Shown here in pieces: positions 1 to 9,398 of a DNA stretch of 64,000 nucleotides. Below the pieces are notes generated by a model. The model was given only the letters and a program-made list of their open reading frames with translations, was not told where the DNA came from and did no database searches. The position numbers were made by a program, and so were the translations under genes. Source of the stretch: Clostridium sp. NkU-1 (GTDB lineage Bacteria > Bacillota_A > Clostridia > Lachnospirales > Lachnospiraceae); contig BBDR01000001.1 in the NCBI GenBank assembly GCA_001312405.1, positions 434,001-498,000 of the forward strand, read 5' to 3'. The first letter of the stretch is position 1. Each line of letters starts with the position of its first letter.

Positions 1-315
1 GTCAAGAGCACCGCAATTTACACCGGGTTCTCCTGCGATTCTTCTTGCAGTCGCATAGCGTCCGGTAATCGCACCATCATTAAATAAGAGAACCTTGGCA
101 TCCTTATCAAGGCCAAATTCCTCTCCTCTGTATACAGGCATGTCCGTTACAACGGTTCCTGGTGAATTCTTCGCCAGATCATATGCCTCTCTAAGAGTAT
201 TGATTTTAATTACGTTGTTTCCATAAAACGGAGCTTCAATGATCGAACGCGTAGTTGCAAAACCTGGTTGGCCTTTTCCAATTTCATTGATTGGATAATA
301 TGCTTTTGTTGACAT
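1..315 (-). CDS. N-terminal part of an unassigned metabolic protein (cut by window edge)
   Basis: The reading frame opens at ATG 315 on the minus strand, with AGGAGG eight bases before it, and stays open to base 1, giving 105 residues starting MSTKAYYPINEIG. It has no signal peptide or membrane segment, so it should be cytosolic. I do not recognise the family with confidence. The segment around residues 22-40 (TTRSIIEAPFYGNNVI) and the GRYATARRIAGEPG stretch look like a conserved enzyme. A faint resemblance to the start of an ATP-type phosphoenolpyruvate carboxykinase-like family is recollection only. A good promoter lies just upstream. The missing C-terminal part would decide the identity. 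Confidence 0.6.
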   Translation of the reverse strand, partial: MSTKAYYPINEIGKGQPGFATTRSIIEAPFYGNNVIKINTLREAYDLAKNSPGTVVTDMPVYRGEEFGLDKDAKVLLFNDGAITGRYATARRIAGEPGVNCGALD

Positions 316-353
316 AGAATAATCCTCCTTTTATAAAATCCAAATTTGTGACT

Positions 354-382
354 ATTATCTCACTTTGTTAAGAAAAAGTCAA
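354..382 (-). promoter_or_regulatory. SigA-type promoter of the leftmost gene
   Basis: On the minus strand a TTGACT -35 box and a GATAAT -10 box are separated by 17 bases. The start of transcription would fall about 30 bases before the ATG at 315, so the leader is short and leaves no room for a riboswitch. Confidence 0.65.
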
Positions 383-470
383 TGATTTTGATTGCAATTT
401 TCATATAAAATGGATATATTTAATATATAAATATGCATTTTGTGTACAATAATCAAAAGAGAGGATAATT

Positions 471-1435
471 ATGATTCATATTTCTAAAGATGGCACTGGA
501 GATTTTAAAAGCATTGGAGAAGCGCTCCGCTCTCTTCCAGCCGATCATACCGGGGAGCACCTCCTCTATATTCACAAGGGCTTTTATGAAGAACAGATTA
601 CCGTAAGGGCTCCTCACGTAACCTTTGTTGGGGAAGATGCGGAAAGCACCATTCTCTCCTGCGGCCTTTATGCCCGCATGACCATGGAGGATGGAATGAA
701 ACGGGGCACCTTCCGCACCTATTCCTGCCTGATCGATACCCATGATTTTACGGCCAGGAACCTTACATTTGAAAACAGCGCGGGAACCGGCACCGACGTT
801 GGACAGGCTCTGGCCTTTTATGCCGATGGGGACCGTTTGCACTTTGAAAACTGCCGGTTCCTGGGAAACCAGGACACTCTTTTTACTGGTCCTCTTCCTC
901 CAAAAGAAATCGAACCGAATGGTTTTATCGGACCAAAGCAGCATTCCCCCCGGATCAATGGCCGGCACTATTATAAAAACTGTTACCTCGAAGGGATATT
1001 GACTTTATTTTCGGCAGTGCCACCGCTTATTTTGAAGGCTGTACCTTTTTTTCCAAGTACACAGGAATGGAGATCAGCAGCTATGTGACTGCTGCTTCCA
1101 CTCCAAAAGATCAGGAATATGGCTACGTCATGGCAAACTGCCGCTTTGAAGGCAATTGTCCCGCCGACAACGCTTATCTGGGACGTCCCTGGAGGGAATA
1201 TGGAAAAACCGTGCTTTTAAACTGCTTTATGGATGATCATATCTGCAAGGAAGGCTGGCATGACTGGAACAAGGAAGCTGCCCATAAACATGCCTTCTAT
1301 GGGGAATACGGCAGTTACGGTCCTGGTGCCGTAATGGAAAAACGGCCGGACTGGATTCACCGGCTGACAGAGGCTGATCTTGAAAAATTCACAAAAGAAG
1401 CAGTCTTGTCCGGTTCTGATGGCTGGAACCCATAA
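471..1435 (+). CDS. pectinesterase (carbohydrate esterase family 8), one frameshift
   Basis: Removes methyl esters from pectin galacturonosyl residues. The reconstructed protein has about 321 residues. It carries the family landmarks: GNQDTLF with the acid/base aspartate, then DIDFIFG with the nucleophilic aspartate, and LGRPWREYGKTV with the conserved Arg/Trp. The frame breaks at 993-995: GAA GGG ATA is seen where GAA GGG GAT ATT GAC is needed, so one G is missing. The second half continues from 995 to the stop at 1435. There is no signal peptide, so the enzyme should act in the cytosol on imported short methylated oligogalacturonides, as in other gut-type pectinolytic clostridia. AGAGAGG precedes the ATG. 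It is followed by a shared bidirectional terminator. Confidence 0.88.
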
Positions 1436-1440
1436 AATAA

Positions 1441-1483
1441 AAACGGGAACTGGTCCTTTGCGCAAAGGATTGGTTCCCGTTTT
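1441..1483. terminator. bidirectional rho-independent terminator between pectinesterase and YhcH-like gene
   Basis: A near-perfect stem AAACGGGAAC / GTTCCCGTTT, with an inner CCTTTGCGCAAAGG palindrome, is flanked by A and T runs. It sits between two convergent stops (1435 and 1488), so it can end transcription from both sides. Confidence 0.8.
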
Positions 1484-1487
1484 CTAA

Positions 1488-1953
1488 TCAGTTTTCTTTG
1501 ATTTTAACAATCACCTTTTTAATCATAGCTGGTTCACTTACAGCTGCCTTTGGCTTATGACCATCCCAGGGATTGAAAATCATATATTCTCCAGCCTTTA
1601 CAACTACCTTTAAGCCTGGATTTTCATTGTCGTAAAATACAACATCTTTTTCTTCGTTATAAGGTACCTTTTCTGCCAGTTCATCGATCCTTGCATATGT
1701 CATGGTTTCTGAACCGGATATCATATATTGAATATCTGTATAATTATGGTGAGCTTCGTACTTGGCTTCCTCCCAGGGAACCGTTGTGTACTCTGTTACA
1801 TTAGCGAAAACATTCTTACCGTCAATTTCATATTTGCCTGGCACCAGGCTCTCTAAATCTGTATTTTTAAGAAAATCAACTGCCTTTTCGTATCTTCCAT
1901 CCACTCCAAGGTTTCTGTAAAAATCAAGGTTTTTTTGCTGAGTCAAAAATCAT
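1488..1953 (-). CDS. YhcH/YjgK/YiaL family sugar-associated protein (DUF386), frameshift near start
   Basis: A small beta-sandwich protein of a family found beside sialic acid and uronate genes, where it is thought to act on sugar anomers or small glycans. About 154 residues. The middle holds the family pattern with EAHHNYTDIQYM and the later GEYMIFNPWDGHKP segment, whose His/Glu residues form the metal site in relatives. The natural start is the ATG at 1953 (MIFDSAKNLDFY), behind AAAGGAG. An A7 run at 1930-1936 (minus strand) breaks this frame; A6 would restore it. Without correction the gene would seem to begin at a TTG at 1946. Its place opposite a pectinesterase fits a role in uronate use, but that is inference. 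Confidence 0.85.
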
Positions 1954-2061
1954 AATCATACTCTCCTTTTATGTATCGTATAGTTTGGCCGCAGATCCAA
2001 AGGGTACCTGCCATGCACATATAGTATACACCTAAAGCAGAATATTCTACAATGTTTTTAT

Positions 2062-2944
2062 TTAAAAAAATTCATGGTTGCCGTGCTGGAACAAATAGGT
2101 CAGATGGGAATCAAACCAGCTTATAGCTCCTCTCCTGGAGCCTCCCCGATTCATAAAATACAGGGCTCCGTTGGAATAATCCTCTCCCGCCAGCACGATC
2201 AACACACTGTTTCGTATCATCTGTCACTTTTACGGAATTAATACTGCCGTTTGATACCGGTGAAAATTGGGAGGGTTCGTAGACGACTCCTTTCACCGTG
2301 TCGGGAAATTCCCCGTTCTTTACGCGGTTTAAAATCACATTGGCCACAAGGATCTTTCCCTTGTCGTCGCATACTCCGGCCTCCGCCTGCACGATCCGCA
2401 GTAAGACCTGATAATCGTCCGTAGACACCGATGTGGCATGAAGGGCCCTTTCTTTCTCTGCCTTTATGGCTGCCGCTTCAGCCGCCTTTCTTGCTTCTTC
2501 CGCTTTTTTTAGCAGCTTCCTCTGCCTGCCGTTTTGCCTCTTCTTCCAAAGCGATCCTGGCATTGATCCGTTCTATCTCTGCCCTGGATTCTTCTTGCAG
2601 CGCCTGCTTTTGGATTACCTCTTTTTCCAGAAAATTACCGGCAAGCTGCTGTGCCTGCATTCTGGCTTCCGTAAGTTTTATTTGAGTTTTTTTTCCTGGT
2701 TAAGGGTTTCTTCTTTCACTTCTTCATTATCCGGAGAGTCTTCCGGTTCCGGCGTTTCTGCAAATGCCGTTAAAGCATTCCTGCCGCCGCTTCCAAATCC
2801 CGTTGAGGTAAACGCCACAACAGTAATAATTGCCGCACCCGCCATAAAAACTGCGGAAGAACGATACATCCGCTTTGTGACCTTAAAGGCCATCCCTCTG
2901 AAGAATTGACAAATCTGCTGAAGGATAGAGCGTAGTGTAAGCAT
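2062..2944 (-). CDS. SleB-type cell wall hydrolase with coiled-coil stalk, three frameshifts
   Basis: The gene must be joined from pieces. The N-terminal part has one membrane segment (about residues 30-50, rich in Ala/Ile/Val), so the rest is outside. A charged Lys/Glu/Ala coiled coil follows. Last is a hydrolase_2 (SleB) domain: YQVLLRIVQAEAG holds the catalytic Glu, then GKILVANVILNRV, and finally ALYFMNRGG in another frame. The end NHEFF at 2062 fits the family. Shifts lie at an A8 run (about 2685-2692), an A7 run (about 2504-2510, needs A6) and near 2191-2200. These domains cut peptidoglycan at GlcNAc-MurNAc bonds; SleB relatives act in spore germination, but the stalk suggests a general wall hydrolase. 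A possible promoter lies at 3019-3049. Confidence 0.78.
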
Positions 2945-3018
2945 ATATACACCTCTTTCTCATATATCACTTGCCTGGGCTGGTTACATTTCACAGCCGT
3001 TTCCTGGTGACGTCCGTA

Positions 3019-3049
3019 ATTATAGAAGAAGCCTGCTAAAAAAAGTCAA
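3019..3049 (-). promoter_or_regulatory. possible promoter of the SleB-like gene
   Basis: On the minus strand a TTGAC-like box and a perfect TATAAT are 18-19 bases apart, slightly long. The start would lie about 70 bases before the ATG at 2944. The rest of the 2945-3254 gap is AT-rich and shows no gene. Confidence 0.4.
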
Positions 3050-3254
3050 TGCCTATTTAACATTTTTGTGATATTTTAATTTCTATTTTTTCAACTCCTT
3101 TTTTTGTTTTATACATTATGCACTATATATTTGTGCTTTCACCCTCATTCTTTATGCTACTATTATAGTAACATTTTACAATAGTGTTACATTTATGTTA
3201 ATTATTCAACATCACCAGTTAGACTTGTCCCTGTCTTTCTTTGTTTTATGTAAA

Positions 3255-3728
3255 CTAATCCTGTATTAGTGAAGCAAATTTGCCCTTTATAAAATCAACG
3301 AGGGTCTGGGGAGAAATGACGATTTGCTGCCCTCTTAGGCCTCCGCTGACGACAATTTCCCCGTAGGAACGGGCTGATTCTTCGACAAAGGCAGGAAATT
3401 GTTTTTTCATGCCGATAGGAGAACAGCCTCCCCGAATGTATCCGGTGACTCCCTGCAAATCTTTCATCGGAATCATCTCCACCTTCTTATCTCCGGCAGC
3501 TTTCGCCGCTTTTTTTAAATCCAGTTCCCCGTCAACCGGAATGCAGCAGACCAGATATCCTATTTTCTCTCCTTTTAATACAAGAGTTTTAAATACGCTC
3601 CCATGATCCGCCCCCATCATATCCGCTGCGTGGCTGCCGGACAGATCCTGCTCGTCCACTTCGTATTCTCTTGTGGTATATAAAATTTTTGCCTTGTCAA
3701 GCATTCGCATTGCATTTGTCTTTACCAT
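3255..3728 (-). CDS. ybaK: YbaK/EbsC family Cys-tRNA(Pro)/aminoacyl-tRNA deacylase
   Basis: Trans-editing enzyme that clears mischarged tRNAs, classically Cys-tRNA(Pro), in the cytosol. About 157 residues, normal for the family. Diagnostic segments are GSVFKTLVLKG with the catalytic-site Lys, CCIPVDGELDLKKAAKA, and GYIRGGCSPIGMKK, the conserved GGxSPxG loop (here GGCSPIG). The start is the ATG at 3728: AAGGAG is nine bases before it, whereas an in-frame TTG at 3737 sits right on the ribosome site. The gene stands alone between two intergenic regions. Confidence 0.92.
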   Translation of the reverse strand: MVKTNAMRMLDKAKILYTTREYEVDEQDLSGSHAADMMGADHGSVFKTLVLKGEKIGYLVCCIPVDGELDLKKAAKAAGDKKVEMIPMKDLQGVTGYIRGGCSPIGMKKQFPAFVEESARSYGEIVVSGGLRGQQIVISPQTLVDFIKGKFASLIQD

Positions 3729-3793
3729 ATAAATCAACTCCTTAAATTTTTTCTTATTATAATACGCATTTCCATTATTTGCAATGTCAGGAA

Positions 3794-3880
3794 GTCAATA
3801 CTCCACAGCAAGCTTCAGGATATTGACCCGCGAGCAGCCGCCAAAGTCAAGGAAGCTTGACCTTAGCTCGCTGTCATCCC
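3794..3880. repeat. palindromic intergenic repeat, two stem units
   Basis: Three nested or adjacent inverted repeats sit downstream of leuD. Unit one, 3794-3827, has ends GTCAATA and TATTGAC. Unit two is bounded by GCGAGC at 3830 and GCTCGC at 3866-3871 and encloses a perfect GTCAAG-GAAG-CTTGAC hairpin (3846-3861). No reading frame or tRNA fits. Unit one resembles the palindrome at 44801-44841 (shared GTCAA ends and a related GAAGC core on the minus strand), which suggests a dispersed repeat family. Confidence 0.55.
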
Positions 3881-3884
3881 GTAA

Positions 3885-3929
3885 AAAAAGTCCGTAACTG
3901 CCGGACACAATTCCTGGCAATTACGGACC
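3885..3929 (-). terminator. rho-independent terminator of leuCD
   Basis: On the minus strand, GTCCGTAATTGCC pairs with GGCAGTTACGGAC around a short loop and is followed by a T7 run. It begins 20 bases after the leuD stop. Confidence 0.85.
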
Positions 3930-3948
3930 GATTTTCCATGGAAACCAT

Positions 3949-4437
3949 CTATTTCTTCTTATTAATATAGGGAAACAACCCACCTGCTGAAATGATCTCC
4001 TGCATAAAGGGTGGAAATGCCTGCCCCTCAAAGGATTCTCCGGTGGTCTTGTTGGTGATGATACCGCTGTCAAAATCTACTGTAACCTCATCTCCTGCCT
4101 GAATGGCTCTGGCAGCTTCCGGACATTCTATAATAGGAAGGCCGATATTAATTGCATTCCGGTAGAAAATCCTGGCAAAGGTCTCGGCAATGACACAGCT
4201 TATTCCGGCACACTTGATTACCAGAGGGGCGTGCTCTCTGGAAGAACCGCATCCAAAATTCTTATTTGCGACAATAATGTCCCCTTTTTTTACATTGGTT
4301 ACAAAATCCTTGTCAATATCTTCCATGCAGTGCTTTGCCAGCTCATTCCCATCTGTGATATTCAAATATCTGGCAGGAATGATAACATCCGTATCCACAT
4401 TATCTCCGTATTTAAAAACAGATCCACATGCCTTCAT
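3949..4437 (-). CDS. leuD: 3-isopropylmalate dehydratase small subunit
   Basis: Small subunit of isopropylmalate isomerase, which interconverts 2- and 3-isopropylmalate in leucine synthesis. 162 residues, typical of the short LeuD class in clostridia and archaea. The swivel-domain signatures are visible: [12 protein letters not shown] near residue 16, and the substrate loop [12 protein letters not shown] near residue 60, then [11 protein letters not shown]. The ATG overlaps the end of leuC by four bases (ATGA), so the two are translationally coupled. An A7 run inside this gene (about 4271-4277) is in frame, so not every long A/T run in the window is wrong. Confidence 0.96.
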   Translation of the reverse strand: MKACGSVFKYGDNVDTDVIIPARYLNITDGNELAKHCMEDIDKDFVTNVKKGDIIVANKNFGCGSSREHAPLVIKCAGISCVIAETFARIFYRNAINIGLPIIECPEAARAIQAGDEVTVDFDSGIITNKTTGESFEGQAFPPFMQEIISAGGLFPYINKKK

Positions 4438-5713
4438 ATTTTATAACCTCCTATAATCAGTTCGCCCGGCGCAGATATATGGCCGGTAACCGCGCTTGCA
4501 GCCGCCACCGCAGGACTGGCCAGATATACCTCTGAATCCACATGACCCATCCGCCCCACAAAATTACGGTTGGTGGTGGAGATACAGCGCTCTCCTGCCG
4601 CCAGGATTCCCATATAGCCGCCAAGACAGGGACCGCAGGTCGGGGTGCTTACCACAGCTCCGGCTTCAATAAAGATTTCTAAAAGGCCTTCTTTCATGGA
4701 CTGCAAATAGATTTCCTGAGTGGCAGGAATTACGATGCAGCGCACATTTTTTGCCACTTTATGTCCTTTCATAACAGCGGCTGCGATTCTCATATCGTCA
4801 AGCCTGCCATTGGTACAGGAGCCGATCACAGACTGATCAATCTTAATCTCCCCAAAGGAGCCATGGTCCTGGTATTTTCAGGAAGGTGGGGAAAGGAAAC
4901 TGTTGGCTCTAATTTGGATAAGTCAATGGTATAAACTGCCTCATATTCGGCATCCTCATCTGCCTCATAAATTTTGTAATCACGCTCCCCGTGGTCTTTT
5001 ATGTATTGAATACATAAGTCATCCACCGGGAAAATGCCGTTCTTTCCTCCGGCTTCAATGGCCATGTTGCAGATGGTAAAACGGTCATCCATTGATAAAT
5101 TCCTGATGCCATCTCCTGAAAATTCCATAGACTTATATAAGGCGCCGTCCACACCGATCATGCCTATGATATGCAAAATAACATCCTTGCCGCTGACCCA
5201 TTTGGAGGGTTTCCCCACAAGTTCAAACTTTATTGCGGTCGGCACTTTGAACCAGGCTTTTCCAGTTACCATGCCTGCCGCCATATCCGTACTGCCCACA
5301 CCGGTGGAAAAAGCTCCCAATGCTCCATAGGTGCATGTATGGGAATCCGCTCCAATGACTGCATCTCCCGCAACCACCAACCCCTTTTCCGGAAGAAGGG
5401 CATGTTCGATTCCCATCTGCCCTACGTCGAAATAATTGGTAATTTCGTGTTTGCCGGCGAAATCACGGCAGCATTTACAATTTTCTGCGGATTTAATATC
5501 CTTATTAGGAATAAAATGGTCCATAACCAGGGCAATCTTATCTTTATGAAAGATGGTTTCCTTATGAAACTTCTCCATTTCCTTAATGGCAACCGGAGAT
5601 GTAATATCATTTCCCAATACCAGATCCAGCTCCGTTTCAATCAGCTGTCCTGCCTTTACCTGGGAAAGCCCTGCATGGGCTGCCAATATTTTCTGGGTCA
5701 TCGTCATTCCCAT
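4434..5713 (-). CDS. leuC: 3-isopropylmalate dehydratase large subunit, one frameshift
   Basis: Large, [4Fe-4S]-binding subunit of the leucine-pathway isomerase. The first 290 residues hold [14 protein letters not shown], then [20 protein letters not shown] with the first cluster cysteine. The second part opens with [16 protein letters not shown] and CGPCLGG, giving the other two cluster cysteines. The two parts meet at about 4853-4859: MAPL-GRLRL is read where [13 protein letters not shown] is expected, so one base is missing. Total about 426 residues, normal for the family. AGGAGG lies nine bases before ATG 5713. A LysR gene diverges upstream. Confidence 0.93.
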
Positions 5714-5924
5714 CGACTGCGTCCTCCTGTTAATTTATCACTATTAAAGTTCAGCCATGCTATACACCATCTGGCGGAAAGAACATGTTTCCTGACCAAA
5801 CTGTAACATCTTTTTCTTGCTTTACATTCTAACATACTTATTGATATAATAGAAATACATAATATGAATATTTAATATAATAGCTAGTTATAAGATAGGA
5901 AGAAAAATGAGAGGAGACCTTAAC

Positions 5925-6794
5925 ATGGATCATAACCTTTCCCATTATAAGATATTTTATGAAGTTGCCAAAGCCGGAAATATCTCAAAGGCTGCCAAAG
6001 AGCTTTACATCAGCCAGCCTGCCATCAGCAAATCCATCAGCAAGCTGGAAGACAGCCTGGACGTGGCCTTATTTACGAGAAATTCCAGAGGTGTCCAGCT
6101 TACGGAAGAAGGAAAGCTTCTATATAATCATACAAAAGCAGCCTTTGAAGAATTAAACCGCGGGGAACTGGAACTGAAGCGGGTGAAGGATTTTAATATC
6201 GGACACTTAAAAATCGGTGTCAGCAATACTCTTTGCAAGTATTTACTTCTTCCTTATTTAAAGGGATTCATTGAGAAGTATCCTCATATTAAGATTTCTA
6301 TTGAAAGCCAGTCCACTTCCCATACAATCACCATGCTGGAACAACAGCGGATTGATTTGGGACTGATTGCAGAACCGGCCAACCGACGCCCCCTTTTGTT
6401 TCAGCCGGTTATGGACATCCATGATGTTTTTGTGGCTACAAAGTCTTATCTGGATAACCTGTATTTGAGGGAAGGGCCGGATGCAGACCTTTTCCAGACA
6501 GGAAATATTCTTCTTTTGGATAAGAACAATATGACCAGAAAGTACATTGACGAATATCTGAATGAAAATCAGATTGTGCCAAATCAGCTTTTGGAAGTCA
6601 CCACCATGGATCTGCTGATTGAATTTGCTAAAATTGGACTGGGAATCGGATGTGTGATCAAGGAATTTGTCCAGGAAGAGCTGGACCGGGGAGATTTGAT
6701 CCAGATTCCCATGGAATCGGCCATAAGGAAAAGAACCGTTGGGTTCGCTTATAATCCCAGCGGGTTATCCACTGCTATGGAGAACTTTTTTTGA
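5925..6794 (+). CDS. LysR family regulator, likely of leuCD
   Basis: Transcription factor with an N-terminal winged helix (residues 4-62; the recognition helix includes AAKELYISQPAISKSISKLE) and a C-terminal type 2 periplasmic-binding-like effector domain. About 289 residues. I chose ATG 5925 (MDHNLSHY) because AGGAG is eight bases before it; an upstream ATG at 5907 has no good site. It is transcribed away from leuC across a 210-base region, the classic LysR layout, so control of leuCD with a pathway metabolite as effector is likely but inferred. Confidence 0.88.
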   Translation: MDHNLSHYKIFYEVAKAGNISKAAKELYISQPAISKSISKLEDSLDVALFTRNSRGVQLTEEGKLLYNHTKAAFEELNRGELELKRVKDFNIGHLKIGVSNTLCKYLLLPYLKGFIEKYPHIKISIESQSTSHTITMLEQQRIDLGLIAEPANRRPLLFQPVMDIHDVFVATKSYLDNLYLREGPDADLFQTGNILLLDKNNMTRKYIDEYLNENQIVPNQLLEVTTMDLLIEFAKIGLGIGCVIKEFVQEELDRGDLIQIPMESAIRKRTVGFAYNPSGLSTAMENFF

Positions 6795-6840
6795 TGCCAT
6801 GCGAGGGGCAGGGATCCATACTTAAAAATTTCTACAATCA

Positions 6841-6877
6841 AAAAGCCTAGAAAAAGATTTGCTTTTTCCAGGCTTTT
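6841..6877. terminator. bidirectional terminator between lysR and ilvC
   Basis: A long stem, AAAGCCTAGAAAAAG with CTTTTTCCAGGCTTT, around a five-base loop, lies between convergent stops at 6794 and 6911. A/T-rich ends on both sides suit either direction. Confidence 0.85.
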
Positions 6878-6910
6878 CTACTAACAGGCCGCTGCCTGCA
6901 GATATAAATT

Positions 6911-7924
<1,014 letters not shown>

Positions 7925-8031
7925 TTATTTCCTCCTCATATACTGACTCTTGATATATTTTGTTAAAGGAACCATGCTGACGGCTCACTGTCCGCCTCCC
8001 ACAATACCTCTAGCTTACAATTCCAGACTGC

Positions 8032-8532
8032 CTAAGGCAGATAGCGAATGTCGTCGGAGCCTCTGGAAAGCCCTGTGAGGCCGGTTCTCGCAAGCTCTAA
8101 AATCTCGTAATCTTCAAGCAGGTTAAGAACTGCATCAAGCTTGGACTGATCTCCTGTCAGCATGACGGTTACGGAATCCCTTCCAACATCCACAATGGTG
8201 GCTCTGAAAATATCGGCTATGGCACAGATCGCCTGACGCTCACTGGCATTGGCATGTACCTTGACCAGAATAAGTTCCCTGTAAACAGAATAACCTGGCT
8301 TTAATTCCTTGATATCCCTTACGTCTTCCAGCTTTCTAAGCTGTTTTTCAATCTGGTCCAATATCTCCTGATCGCCTGTGGACACCACTGTCATTCTGGA
8401 ATATCTCTCATCCGCAGTCACACCCACCGTAAGGCTTTCAATGTTATAGCCACGGCGGCTGAACAGTCCGGCCACACGGCTTAATACACCGGAGGTGTTA
8501 TCAACCAACAATGATAATACGATTCTTTCCAT
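8032..8532 (-). CDS. ilvN: acetolactate synthase regulatory (small) subunit
   Basis: Regulatory subunit of acetohydroxyacid synthase; it binds valine and activates the catalytic subunit. About 166 residues: an N-terminal ACT domain (MERIVLSLLVDNTSGVLSRVAGLFSRRGYNIESL, described here by its first 12 residues MERIVLSLLVDN) and the C-terminal ALS_ss_C domain with VKVHANASERQAIC. Start ATG 8532 is chosen because AAGGCGGGG precedes it; the longer frame has no site. The catalytic ilvB is not next to it in this window, so ilvN is expressed with ilvC rather than with its partner. Confidence 0.93.
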   Translation of the reverse strand: MERIVLSLLVDNTSGVLSRVAGLFSRRGYNIESLTVGVTADERYSRMTVVSTGDQEILDQIEKQLRKLEDVRDIKELKPGYSVYRELILVKVHANASERQAICAIADIFRATIVDVGRDSVTVMLTGDQSKLDAVLNLLEDYEILELARTGLTGLSRGSDDIRYLP

Positions 8533-8564
8533 CCATATCCCCGCCTTTTTGTATAATAACTTAA

Positions 8565-8593
8565 ATGATAGCAATCCAGCATCTTTTTGTCAA
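8565..8593 (-). promoter_or_regulatory. promoter of ilvN-ilvC
   Basis: A perfect TTGACA and a TATCAT box are separated by 17 bases on the minus strand. The leader would be only about 25 bases, so there is no T-box or leader-peptide attenuator here. Confidence 0.75.
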
Positions 8594-8654
8594 CTAAATA
8601 ATAGGAATGTGTACTATAATTTGAAGTTATACCTAAAATACAGATTACACAAAA

Positions 8655-8678
8655 GGCTGCGTCTTTTCATACGCAGCC
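8655..8678. terminator. hairpin terminator after the phosphoesterase gene
   Basis: GGCTGCGT / ACGCAGCC stem with an eight-base loop. On the minus strand it is followed by TTTTGTG and on the plus strand by CTCTTTTT, so it may work in both directions. It lies 110 bases beyond the stop at 8792. Confidence 0.7.
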
Positions 8679-8791
8679 CTCTTTTTCCATTCCTACTATT
8701 CTCTAATATACTTGCACTTTCTTTTCCTGGCTTGACCTGGGGGATTCCATATCCCCATACCCTAAAATGCAATGACTTCAGGTCCAGCCTA

Positions 8792-9397
8792 TTACGGGTT
8801 TTCCGGATAATCAATAATATAATATTCATAGGCGTTTACAACCTTTGTGCCGCCATACTGGTCCTCTCTCTTAAAGCTCTTTCCATAATTGGCATGGACA
8901 TGTCCATGAAGAAAATACTTGGGACAATACTTGTCCATCAGTTCCTTAAAGCAGGAAAACCCCTGATGAGGCAGGTCCGGCAGGTCGTTTAGCTGAAATG
9001 CCGGAGCGTGGGTGACAAGAATATCAAAGCCTTTGTTCTTTTTAAGCTTCCACCACATTTTTTTGATTCTCCGCTCCATTCCCCGTTCTGTGTACTGGTT
9101 CGGCGAGCCTGGAATGTACTGCATGGAACCGCCCAGACCCATAATCCGGATTCCCTGGTAGGTTATAATATCATCTTCAATGCAGGTGCAGCCCTCTGGC
9201 GGGCCATCCTCATACCTGCCATCGTGATTTCCCCGGACATAAAAGACCGGGGCATGGGAAAATGTTGCAAAAAATGTAAGGTAATTCGCTCTTAAATCTC
9301 CGCAGGAAATAATTAAATCAATGTCCTTTAATTTTTCCGGTGAATAATATTCATAAAGTGATTTTGACTCATGGTCAGACAGTACCAGGATCTTCAC
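8792..9397 (-). CDS. calcineurin-like metallophosphoesterase
   Basis: A 201-residue single-domain cytosolic phosphoesterase. The metal-binding blocks appear in order: ILVLSDHES at the N-terminus (D-x-H is degenerate, SDHES), SCGDLRANY, VRGNHDGR, LVTHAPAF and LHGHVHANYG. I take the GTG at 9397 as the start since GGAGG is six bases before it. The stop of the BMP-domain gene lies one base upstream, so the two are tightly linked. The substrate cannot be told from sequence; YfcE/UDP-sugar-type or cyclic nucleotide esters are options. Confidence 0.85.
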   Translation of the reverse strand: MKILVLSDHESKSLYEYYSPEKLKDIDLIISCGDLRANYLTFFATFSHAPVFYVRGNHDGRYEDGPPEGCTCIEDDIITYQGIRIMGLGGSMQYIPGSPNQYTERGMERRIKKMWWKLKKNKGFDILVTHAPAFQLNDLPDLPHQGFSCFKELMDKYCPKYFLHGHVHANYGKSFKREDQYGGTKVVNAYEYYIIDYPENP

Positions 9398-9398
9398 G

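Noticed and set aside
3780..3890. tRNA or small stable RNA in the leuD downstream region
   Set aside because: Nested hairpins exist, but no cloverleaf, no CCA-like end and no promoter; classed as repeat.
5714..5924. T-box or leucine riboswitch before leuC
   Set aside because: No AGGGTGGNACCGCG-like box or terminator pair is visible; control by the divergent LysR fits better.
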